A stretch of 5,232 nucleotides of DNA, from the NCBI GenBank assembly GCA_026989995.1, contig JALSIO010000138.1, positions 1-5,232 of the forward strand, given 5' to 3'. The position numbers and the translations under genes are program-made. This DNA is from Myxococcales bacterium. GTDB taxonomy: Bacteria > Myxococcota_A > UBA9160 > JALSIO01. The notes under the pieces were generated by a model. The model was not told where the DNA came from. It did no database searches and saw only the letters and a program-made list of their open reading frames with translations. The first letter of the stretch is position 1. Every line of letters starts with the position of its first letter. Of the stretch, positions 1 to 5,232 are shown one piece after another.

Positions 1-12
1 CCGCTGCGCCGC

Positions 13-45
13 CGGGGTCCCCTCGGCGCCGACCCCCGCTATTTT
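13..45 (+). terminator. Possible rho-independent terminator of an upstream gene
   Basis: Bases 13-19 (CGGGGTC) can pair with 31-38 (GACCCCCG, one C bulged), giving a GC-rich stem of about 7 bp around an 11-nt loop. It is followed at 39-45 by CTATTTT, a short T-rich tract in otherwise T-poor DNA. This is the usual arrangement for an intrinsic terminator reading rightward, and would end a gene lying left of the window. The bulge, the large loop and the interrupted T tract make it weak, and GC-rich DNA yields such stems by chance. Confidence 0.3.
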
Positions 46-61
46 CCCTACCCGGGTAGGG
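46..61. promoter_or_regulatory. Perfect 16-bp palindrome, candidate operator
   Basis: CCCTACCCGGGTAGGG is a perfect 8+8 inverted repeat without a spacer, ending one base before the -10-like TATAAC. It fills nearly all of the space where a -35/-10 spacer would lie. A repressor bound here would block RNA polymerase, and a MerR-type activator also binds in such a spacer. The G/C centre flanked by TA steps recalls operators of CsoR/RcnR-type metal sensors, but this is resemblance only. No regulator gene is in the window. It is unlikely to be a terminator because no T tract follows the stem on either strand. Confidence 0.45.
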
Positions 62-67
62 TATAAC
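62..67 (+). promoter_or_regulatory. Candidate -10 element of the DUF2231-type gene
   Basis: TATAAC matches five of six bases of the sigma-70 -10 consensus and stands out in very GC-rich DNA. A start of transcription about 7 bp downstream would give a leader of roughly 60 nt before the ATG at 135. No good -35 exists: the hexamer at 17-bp spacing (39-44, CTATTT) matches the consensus poorly. If real, the promoter is therefore probably activator-dependent or weak, which fits with the adjoining palindrome. Confidence 0.4.
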
Positions 68-91
68 GGAGGCCGGCGCTGGGTCGGCGGG

Positions 92-109
92 CGGGCCGTT
101 CACGGCCCG
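92..109 (+). other. Leader hairpin upstream of the DUF2231-type gene
   Basis: CGGGCCG (92-98) and CGGCCCG (103-109) form a perfect 7-bp stem closed by the tetraloop TTCA. The outer bases 91/110 (G-T) and 90/111 (G-C) could extend it. It lies between the predicted transcription start and the Shine-Dalgarno sequence at 122-130, so it would form in the 5' leader of the mRNA. TCTTCG follows it, too weak a T tract for a terminator. It could stabilise the transcript or take part in attenuation, or it may have no role. Confidence 0.35.
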
Positions 110-134
110 TCTTCGAATCCCGGGAGGAGATCGG

Positions 135-890
135 ATGCACACGGCACGAAGGGGATCCGCGGCGCGGATCGGGGTCGCGCTCCTCGCGGTGACCGCCGCG
201 GCGCCCGTCGCCCTCGCCCACAAAGGACACCGCGAGGCCCGCGAGGAGAGGAGCGCCCCGCCCGCAGGAGAGCAGCCCGCCACCGGATCCGGAGAAGGGG
301 CGACCGCTCCCGGAAAAGGGACCCTGGGCGGTCGGACCGGCGACGCGGCCGCGCGGCCCGCGGGCGCGGCCAACGCCCCGACCACCCGGTCCGCGCCCGC
401 CGGTGGCGAACCGTCGGCGGCTCCGCACGAGGAGGAGCGCGAGGCGTGGCCGCCCCCGGGTGTTCCGCGCCCGCTCGCGTGGCTCGGGAAGTTCCATCCC
501 CCTGCCACGCACTTTCCCATCGCGCTTCTCACCGCCGCCGTCCTCGCGGAGCTCCTCGCCCTCGTGCGGCCGAACCTCCTCTACGCCCACGCGGCCCGTT
601 TCTGCGTCCTTCTCGGGGGGATCGGCGCACTCGGCGCGGCGGTGCTCGGCTGGTTCTTCGGGGGATTCACCTTCGACGACGACGAGTGGGTGATGACCGC
701 CCACCGCATCTCCGGCACGGCCACGGCGGTGGTGGCCGTGGTGGCGGCCATCCTCTCGGAGCGCTTCCACCGCGGCGGCGGCGGGCGGGGGGCCTACCTC
801 GCCACCCTCTTCGCGGCCGCAGCACTCGTCGGGCTGACGGGCTTCTTCGGCGGGGCCCTCGTCTACGGCCTCGACCACTACACCTGGTAG
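135..890 (+). CDS. Exported DUF2231-type four-helix membrane protein
   Basis: A 251-residue protein of unknown function. Residues 1-28 look like a signal peptide: basic start (RR at 5-6), hydrophobic core 12-27 and an Ala-Leu-Ala cleavage site, leaving a mature end that begins His29-Lys-Gly-His32. Residues 33-110 are a low-complexity Ala/Pro/Gly/Glu linker. Residues 120-251 resemble DUF2231, with four membrane helices near 124-144, 154-176, 186-207 and 219-244. Charges obey the positive-inside rule if the loops at 145-155 and 208-219 are cytoplasmic. That puts His121, His126, His190, the acidic DDDEW (181-185) and His248 on the periplasmic side. Related domains have been linked with haem or redox membrane proteins, but the sequence shows no CXXCH motif and no reaction can be assigned. 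The start is firm: GGGAGGAGA at 122-130 lies just upstream of the ATG. The SDR gene follows after 78 bp on the same strand and may share the transcript. The family call is by recognition, not by a search. Confidence 0.85.
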   Translation: MHTARRGSAARIGVALLAVTAAAPVALAHKGHREAREERSAPPAGEQPATGSGEGATAPGKGTLGGRTGDAAARPAGAANAPTTRSAPAGGEPSAAPHEEEREAWPPPGVPRPLAWLGKFHPPATHFPIALLTAAVLAELLALVRPNLLYAHAARFCVLLGGIGALGAAVLGWFFGGFTFDDDEWVMTAHRISGTATAVVAVVAAILSERFHRGGGGRGAYLATLFAAAALVGLTGFFGGALVYGLDHYTW

Positions 891-968
891 CGGGCCGCGG
901 GCCGGCACAGCGGCGGCTAGCCTTCCCGGCGGTCGGGGGCGCGTCCCGCGGCGCGGGGGAGGTCGGGC

Positions 969-1775
969 ATGAAAGGCGAGGTCGCGCTGCTCACCGGCGC
1001 CGCAGGGGGGATCGGAAGCGCACTGGCCCGGCGGCTCGCGAGGGCCGGAGTGCGCCAGCTGCTCACCGACGCCGACGAGGCGGGGGTCCGCGAGCTCGCC
1101 CTGGAGCTGCGCGAGTGGGGGGCGGAGGCCCGGGCCCTGCGCTGCGACGTCACCGACCCGGCCGACTGCGAGCGCGCGGTGCGGGCGGCGGTCGAGCACT
1201 TCGGCGGCCTCGACGCGCTGGTCCTCGCCGCCGGGATCACCCACTTCGGTGTCTTCGCGGAGACTTCTCCCGAGGTCCTGCGCCGGGTGATGGAGGTCAA
1301 CTTCACCGGCTCGGTGCGGCCGACCCACGCAGCGCTGCCCGAGCTGCTCCGGCGCCGCGGGCGCATCGCGGTGCTCTCGAGCGTGGCGGGCTTTGCGCCG
1401 CTGGCGACCCGGTGCGGCTACTCGGCGAGCAAGCACGCGCTGCACGGGCTCTTCGACTCGCTTCGTGCCGAGCTCCGGGGAACGGGGGTCTCGGTGACGG
1501 TGGTCTGCCCCTCCTTCGTGGACACCGCCATCGAGGCCCACGGTCTCGGACCCGACGGAGGCCCTCCTCCTCCCGGTGCCCGCACCGGGGCCGCGGGCGC
1601 CATCCCCCCGGAGCGAGCCGCCGAGGCCATCTACCGGGGGCTCGTGCGCCGGAAGCGGAGGGTCTTCGTTCCCGGCTTCGCCCGGCTGGCCTGGTGGGTC
1701 TCCCGCCTCGCACCGCGGACCTACGAGCGGCTCATGCTCCGGCGGGTGGGCCGGCCGCGCGCGGTCGGAAGCTGA
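969..1775 (+). CDS. Short-chain dehydrogenase/reductase (classical SDR)
   Basis: A 268-residue oxidoreductase with a Rossmann fold, normal length for classical SDRs. The cofactor motif TGxxxGIG is at residues 9-16. Asp34 at the end of the second strand suggests NAD(H) rather than NADP(H). Asp60-Val61 is the usual adenine-contact pair, and LAAG (86-89) replaces NNAG. The catalytic tetrad is complete: Asn111, Ser138, Tyr151 and Lys155 (YSASK). CPSFVDT (180-186) follows the family's PG/T pattern. The C-terminal part has a Pro-rich insert (199-203), then a basic, Trp-containing stretch (227-250, with WW at 242-243) that could attach the enzyme to a membrane, as in DHRS7-like SDRs. The substrate cannot be read from sequence. 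GGGGGAGG at 955-962 is a good ribosome binding site 6 nt before the ATG. I see no separate promoter in the 78-bp gap after the DUF2231-type gene, so co-transcription is possible. Its stop lies 6 bp from the stop of the convergent antiporter gene. Confidence 0.93.
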   Translation: MKGEVALLTGAAGGIGSALARRLARAGVRQLLTDADEAGVRELALELREWGAEARALRCDVTDPADCERAVRAAVEHFGGLDALVLAAGITHFGVFAETSPEVLRRVMEVNFTGSVRPTHAALPELLRRRGRIAVLSSVAGFAPLATRCGYSASKHALHGLFDSLRAELRGTGVSVTVVCPSFVDTAIEAHGLGPDGGPPPPGARTGAAGAIPPERAAEAIYRGLVRRKRRVFVPGFARLAWWVSRLAPRTYERLMLRRVGRPRAVGS

Positions 1776-1781
1776 GGGAGC

Positions 1782-3755
1782 TCACGCGAGAAGCGTCACC
1801 TCACCGGAGTCCTCGCCACCGCGGGCGAGCAGCGCCCGAAGCGACGCGATCTGTTCGGCGGTTCCGAGCACGAGCAGGGAGTCACCGGGCTCGAGGATCG
1901 CAGACGCCGGAGGATTGGAGGTGGTCTCGCCGGCCCGGCGGATCGCGAGCACGCTCGCCCCCGTGCGCTCTCGGATGGCGAGCTCGGCCAGGCTCCTCCC
2001 CGACGGCCCCTCCGCGGGAACCTCCACCCACTCGCTCGCGACCTCCTCCAGGAGGTCGGCGACCCACGGGTCGAGCCGGAAGCCGAGCGGGCCGCGGAGA
2101 AGCTCGTAGCCCTCGTCGCGCATCTGGTCGGCGAAGTGGGCGACCGCGGCGGCGGGGAGGTCGAAGCGCCGCAGCGCCTTGCTCACCAGGTCGATGGTGG
2201 CCTCGAGCTCCTCCGCCACCACCTCCGTGGCGCCGTGGGCGTAGAGATCGTCGAGATCCCGCGCGTAGTGGGTGCGCGCGAGGATCGGGACCTCAGGTGC
2301 GAGCCGCCGGGCCACCTCGATGGCGGAGCGGGTCGCCACCGGGTCGTTGATCGCGATGCAGAAGACCCGCGCCCGGGGCACGCCGAGCAGCTCCTGCACC
2401 GCCGGGCGCGTCACGTCACCGAACGTCACCGGGTCGCCCACCGCCCGGGCGCGCTCCACCGAGCTCGGGTTCGCGTCCACGACCCGGTAGGGAATGCCGG
2501 AGACGGCGAAGACTCCGGCCAGGGTGCGACCCGCGAGTCCGTAGCCCGCGACCACGGCGTGGTCGCGAAGCTCGGGTGCCGGGGTGCCGGAGGCCCCCCC
2601 GCCCCGGGCGAGGCGATCGGCAATCCAGGGCGAGGCGCGAATCAGGAAGGGGCTCGCCACCAGGGTGAGGATGGAGCCGGCGACGAAGACCTGCTCGAGC
2701 TCCGGATCGACGAGCCCCGCCTGGGAAGCGGCGGCCGCGATCACGAAGGAGAACTCACCGGTCTGGCCGAGCGCGAGCCCGGCGAGGATCGCGGTGCGAA
2801 GGGTCCGCTGGAAGACCCAGGCCACGATCGCGATCACCACGAGGCTCTTGAGCACGACCACCCCGGTGACGTAGACCACCACCAGCGGCGCCAGCGCCAC
2901 GGCGGCCCCGAGGTCGAGGAGCATCCCCACCGACGTGAAGAAGATGCCGAGAAGCACGCCCCGCAGTGGCGCCACCTCGGCAAAGAGCTGGGCGGCATAG
3001 GGCGAGGCCGAGAGCACCAGCCCCGCGATGAAGGCGCCGACGGCGAGCCCGAGGCCGAGGAGATGGGAGAGCTCCGCCATGCCGAGGGCGACCAGCAGCG
3101 CCACCAGTCCGAAGAGATCCCGGGAGCGCAGGCGGGCGACGCGATCCAGGACGAAGGGAAGCACGAATCGCGCGCCAGCGAAAAGCAGCGCCGCCTGCCC
3201 GACAGCTGCGGCCACCGCGAGGGCGAGGTCCCCGGGGTGGCTTCCGGCGGATCCGGCCAGCAGCGGGATGGCGAGCAGGAAGGGGACGATGCAGAGATCC
3301 TGCAGGAGCAGGATGCCCAGCGCGATCCGGCCGTGGGGGGTGTCGACCTCGCCTCGCTGGCCGAGCAGCCGCATCACCAGGGCCGTACTCGAGAGGGCCA
3401 CCAGCATGCCGAGCACCGTGGCCTGCGCGGCGGGAAGCCCGAGCAGCGTCCCGACCAGCGCGACTCCGAGCACGCTGACCGCCACCTGGAGCACGCCAGC
3501 CAGCAACGCCGTGCGCAGGCTCCGCCGGAGCTCCTCGAGAGGAAGCTCGAGGCCGATCTCGAAGAGCAGCAGCGCCACCCCGAATTCGGCGATCCGGAAG
3601 ACCGACTCCGGATCCTCCACCAGGCCGAAGCCGCCCGGTCCGAGCACCGCCCCGGCGAGCAGGAAGCCGACCACGGCGGGAAGCCGCAGCCTTTCGAGGA
3701 GCGCCGCGCCGAGCGCGGCGGCAGCGAGAACGGCGAGAAGCTCGGTGGCGTGCAC
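1782..3755 (-). CDS. CPA2 monovalent cation:proton antiporter, KefB/KefC-like, with RCK domains
   Basis: An inner-membrane cation/proton exchanger, probably moving K+ (or Na+) outward in exchange for H+. Numbering is from the GTG at 3755, giving 657 residues. Residues 7-375 form the Na+/H+ exchanger domain, with the FEIGLE motif (65-70), the ion-site pair Gln152-Asp153 as in KefC (electrogenic homologues have Asp-Asp or Asn-Asp), and GAFIAGLVLS (240-249). Residues 398-510 are a TrkA-N/RCK domain: nucleotide loop GYGLAG (404-409), Asp427 at the end of strand 2 favouring NAD(H), and GD at 446-447. Residues about 576-643 are a TrkA-C ligand domain, which KefB and KefC of E. coli lack. No KefF/KefG-type partner gene is visible. 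The open frame extends 73 codons upstream to an ATG at 3974, but that part is Pro/Arg/Gly-rich, unlike the family, and would overlap the divergent transporter gene. The GTG places the first helix at the normal position, although no clear Shine-Dalgarno sequence precedes it. Function class is certain, ion specificity is not. Confidence 0.93.
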   Translation of the reverse strand: MHATELLAVLAAAALGAALLERLRLPAVVGFLLAGAVLGPGGFGLVEDPESVFRIAEFGVALLLFEIGLELPLEELRRSLRTALLAGVLQVAVSVLGVALVGTLLGLPAAQATVLGMLVALSSTALVMRLLGQRGEVDTPHGRIALGILLLQDLCIVPFLLAIPLLAGSAGSHPGDLALAVAAAVGQAALLFAGARFVLPFVLDRVARLRSRDLFGLVALLVALGMAELSHLLGLGLAVGAFIAGLVLSASPYAAQLFAEVAPLRGVLLGIFFTSVGMLLDLGAAVALAPLVVVYVTGVVVLKSLVVIAIVAWVFQRTLRTAILAGLALGQTGEFSFVIAAAASQAGLVDPELEQVFVAGSILTLVASPFLIRASPWIADRLARGGGASGTPAPELRDHAVVAGYGLAGRTLAGVFAVSGIPYRVVDANPSSVERARAVGDPVTFGDVTRPAVQELLGVPRARVFCIAINDPVATRSAIEVARRLAPEVPILARTHYARDLDDLYAHGATEVVAEELEATIDLVSKALRRFDLPAAAVAHFADQMRDEGYELLRGPLGFRLDPWVADLLEEVASEWVEVPAEGPSGRSLAELAIRERTGASVLAIRRAGETTSNPPASAILEPGDSLLVLGTAEQIASLRALLARGGEDSGEVTLLA

Positions 3756-3758
3756 GTG

Positions 3759-3776
3759 GGGTGGAACGTACCACCC
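3759..3776 (-). promoter_or_regulatory. Inverted repeat just before the antiporter start codon
   Basis: GGGTGG and CCACCC (6-bp arms, 6-nt centre) end 3 nt before the GTG at 3755. In the antiporter mRNA this would be a hairpin directly upstream of the start codon. The only purine-rich Shine-Dalgarno-like run, GGAGGGG, lies on the far side of it (complement of about 3786-3792), too far away unless the hairpin shortens the distance. It may control translation, serve as an operator, or be chance in GC-rich DNA. Confidence 0.3.
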
Positions 3777-3790
3777 GCCCCCCGGCCCCT

Positions 3791-3808
3791 CCGCTTCGTC
3801 CGAAGCGG
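3791..3808. promoter_or_regulatory. 8-bp inverted repeat, candidate operator
   Basis: CCGCTTCG (3791-3798) and CGAAGCGG (3801-3808) are perfect inverted arms around a 2-nt centre, TC. It is the longest dyad of the divergent region, and its arms are less purely G/C than the surroundings. Size and spacing suit a dimeric helix-turn-helix regulator that could act on both divergent genes. No T tract follows it on either strand, so it does not look like a terminator. Confidence 0.4.
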
Positions 3809-3843
3809 GTCCGGGGGGTCGCCACCCGCTACCCTGGCCTCCG

Positions 3844-3859
3844 TGCCGGGGGACCGGCA
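3844..3859. repeat. Short inverted repeat in the divergent region
   Basis: TGCCGG (3844-3849) and CCGGCA (3854-3859) are perfect 6-bp arms around GGGA. It lies 51 bp upstream of the chosen transporter start at 3910, a position where a regulator could act on the rightward promoter. Arms this short and GC-rich occur often by chance in such DNA, so the support is modest. Confidence 0.22.
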
Positions 3860-3909
3860 TCCATGCCCGGGCCATGCGCCGGGCCGGAGTCGATGCGGGC
3901 GGGCGCGGA

Positions 3910-5232
3910 ATGAAGAAGGATCGGTGGGTGCGAGGCCCCGGCCGTTCGGCTGCCGCGGGGCCGTCCGCGCACACCGCCCGGCCACCCCCGGCCGCGCCCG
4001 CCGGTGGGTCCGCCGCCGATCCAGAGGCCCCGCTCCCCCTCGCGGTGAAGATCGCCTACGGCGCTCCGAGCCTCGCGGGCGCGGGGATGGGGCTGCTCAT
4101 CGCGATCCATCTGACCAAGTTCTACGCCGACGTGGTGGTGGTTCCGCTGGCCCACATCGCCGTGGCCATCGCCCTCGCGCGGGCCTTCGATGCGATCACG
4201 GACCCGATCATGGGATGGATCTCGGACCGCACCCGCACGCGCTACGGGCGCCGGCGGCCCTACATCGCCCTCGGGGCACCGCTTTGCGCCGCCTGCTTCT
4301 ACCTCCTCTTCTCCCCTCCCGGCTGGCTGTCGCCGCTTTCGGCAGCGGGCTGGCTCACGGCGACCTTCCTGCTCTTCTTCCTCTTCGACACCGTCTGCGT
4401 GGTGCCGCACAACGCGCTCGGCCCCGAGCTCACCCCGGGGTACCACGAGCGCTCGCGGCTTTTCGGGTGGCGCGCGGCGTTCACGGTGCTCGGCACGCTG
4501 ATCGCGGCGCCGCTTCCGGGCCTGCTCGAATCCCGCCTGGGCGATCCCGAGCTCGCCTTTCGCGCCATGGCGGCCTTCCTGGCCCTGCTCTTCGTCGCGG
4601 GCTACGCCCTGCTCGTGGCCGTGGTGCGCGAGGCGCCGCACCACCCCGGAAGGCGCCCCAATCCCCTGGTGCCCGGGGTCCGGCGGGCACTCCGCAACCG
4701 GCCCTTCCGCATCCTCCTCGCCGTCTACGCGATCTTTGCCCTCGGCGGTGCGATGCCCGGCCTGCTGCTTCCCTTCATGAACGCCTACGTGATCCGGCCC
4801 GGAAACGAGGCCCTCTTCCTGGCGGCCGGCCTGACCCTCTACGTCGGCGTCGGCTTCCTCTGCATCCCGCTCTGGGTGCGCCTCTCCCAGCGCGTGGGAA
4901 AGCGGGGGGCGTGGCTCCAGGCCATGGCCGTCGGCATCGTGGCCAACGCCGGGGCGTGGTGGCTCGGGGAGGGCGACGTCGCCCCGGCGCTGGCGCTCCT
5001 CGCCCTCGGAGGGAGCCAGTTCGGAGCCGGCTTCGTGCTCGCGCCCTCGATCCAGGCCGACGCCATCGACTACGACGAACTGCTCACCGGCCGCCGGCGG
5101 GAGGCGCAGTACGGCGCCTTCTGGAGCATCGTGCCCAAACTGGTGGCGATCCCTGCGGCGGCGATTCCCGTGGCCATCCTCGACGCCCTCGGCTACGTGC
5201 CCAACCAGCCGCAGACCGAGCCGGTGCAGACG
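3910..5232 (+). CDS. GPH-family (MelB-like) sugar/cation symporter, 3' end cut by window
   Basis: The reading frame is open from 3910 to the last base, giving 441 residues without a stop. It is a major-facilitator-type membrane transporter of the glycoside-pentoside-hexuronide:cation symporter family, which typically takes up sugars with Na+ or H+. Signs of this are FDAITDPIMGWISDRT (93-108) followed by GRRRPY (113-118), in which Asp94 and Asp98 match the cation-site Asp55 and Asp59 of MelB. Further signs are PHNALGPELTPGYHERS (166-182) and, near the end, GAFWSIVPK (402-410) and GYVPN (428-432). Several hydrophobic helices alternate with short loops throughout. The family usually has 450-500 residues, so roughly the last 20-60 are missing. 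The core starts near residue 43; residues 1-42 are an unusual Ala/Pro/Gly/Arg-rich extension. The ATG at 3910 has no strong Shine-Dalgarno sequence; an in-frame ATG at 3874 and GTG at 4045 are alternatives. The substrate is unknown, and a lipid or sulfolipid-type role as in some MFSD2-like relatives cannot be excluded. Confidence 0.9.
   Translation, partial: MKKDRWVRGPGRSAAAGPSAHTARPPPAAPAGGSAADPEAPLPLAVKIAYGAPSLAGAGMGLLIAIHLTKFYADVVVVPLAHIAVAIALARAFDAITDPIMGWISDRTRTRYGRRRPYIALGAPLCAACFYLLFSPPGWLSPLSAAGWLTATFLLFFLFDTVCVVPHNALGPELTPGYHERSRLFGWRAAFTVLGTLIAAPLPGLLESRLGDPELAFRAMAAFLALLFVAGYALLVAVVREAPHHPGRRPNPLVPGVRRALRNRPFRILLAVYAIFALGGAMPGLLLPFMNAYVIRPGNEALFLAAGLTLYVGVGFLCIPLWVRLSQRVGKRGAWLQAMAVGIVANAGAWWLGEGDVAPALALLALGGSQFGAGFVLAPSIQADAIDYDELLTGRRREAQYGAFWSIVPKLVAIPAAAIPVAILDALGYVPNQPQTEPVQT

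Larger units (their letters stand above)
3756..3909. promoter_or_regulatory. Divergent intergenic region with clustered inverted repeats
   Basis: This 154-bp region separates the 5' ends of the antiporter (leftward) and the GPH transporter (rightward), so both promoters should lie in or near it. It contains three inverted repeats with arms of 6 to 8 bp (3759-3776, 3791-3808, 3844-3859) and an 8-bp palindrome GCCCGGGC at 3865-3872. I could not find a convincing -10/-35 pair on either strand, nor a strong Shine-Dalgarno sequence before either start. The limits depend on the chosen start codons, which are the least certain part of both genes. Confidence 0.5.

Noticed and set aside
46..61. The 16-bp palindrome as an intrinsic terminator
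   Set aside because: No T tract follows the stem in either direction; the TTTT lies before it on the + strand. A -10-like element follows instead.
914..921. Palindrome GGCTAGCC in the gap before the SDR gene
   Set aside because: It is only 8 bp long, with no nearby promoter elements or T tract, and is expected by chance in such DNA.
48..1541. Leftward 497-codon open frame opposite the DUF2231-type and SDR genes
   Set aside because: Its product is Arg/Gly/Pro/Glu-rich without any recognisable domain, and it lies antisense to two well-supported genes. Long antisense frames are expected at this GC content.
446..2350. Rightward 634-codon open frame overlapping three genes
   Set aside because: It is a shifted frame of the DUF2231-type and SDR genes that then runs antisense into the antiporter. 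Its composition is Arg/Pro/Gly-rich, with no domain.
2755..3825. Leftward 356-codon frame inside the antiporter gene
   Set aside because: It is an out-of-frame shadow of the antiporter. The antiporter frame itself holds all conserved CPA2 motifs without interruption.
3756..3974. Upstream extension of the antiporter to the ATG at 3974
   Set aside because: The extra 73 residues are Pro/Gly/Arg-rich and unlike the family's N-terminus. They contain the inverted repeats and overlap the transporter start, so I took the GTG at 3755.
3829..4644. Leftward 271-codon frame opposite the GPH transporter
   Set aside because: It is antisense to a frame with clear GPH motifs, and its product is charged and of low complexity, as expected from a shadow.

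Overview
This is a very GC-rich stretch of bacterial DNA with strong G/C bias at third codon positions. That bias explains the many long spurious open frames on the opposite strand and in other frames. The gene content (a signal-peptide-bearing DUF2231-type membrane protein, a short-chain dehydrogenase, a KefB-like CPA2 antiporter and a GPH-family symporter) and the base composition suggest a high-GC Gram-negative bacterium. A myxobacterial or deltaproteobacterial relative, or a similar environmental lineage, is possible. No rRNA or other phylogenetic marker is present, so this placement is only a guess.

Layout: positions 1-134 are non-coding. They hold a possible terminator for an upstream gene, then a -10-like TATAAC directly after a perfect 16-bp palindrome, then a leader hairpin and a clear Shine-Dalgarno sequence. 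The first gene (135-890, +) encodes an exported four-helix membrane protein of the DUF2231 type. After 78 bp comes a classical SDR oxidoreductase (969-1775, +). Only 6 bp beyond its stop lies the stop of a convergent gene (1782-3755, -) for a CPA2 K+/H+-type antiporter with RCK/TrkA-N and TrkA-C regulatory domains. A 154-bp divergent region (3756-3909) rich in inverted repeats separates the antiporter from a GPH (MelB-like) sugar/cation symporter (3910 onward, +). That symporter is cut by the right edge of the window after 441 codons.

The antiporter and the symporter are both ion-coupled inner-membrane carriers and may share regulatory DNA, but nothing shows that they act in one pathway. The DUF2231-type gene and the SDR could be co-transcribed, though their products have no obvious common job. 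I see no mobile element, CRISPR array, tRNA, rRNA or phage gene. The content is mostly ordinary chromosomal housekeeping or transport. The least explained parts are the palindromic promoter and histidine pattern of the first gene, and the repeat-dense divergent promoter region.
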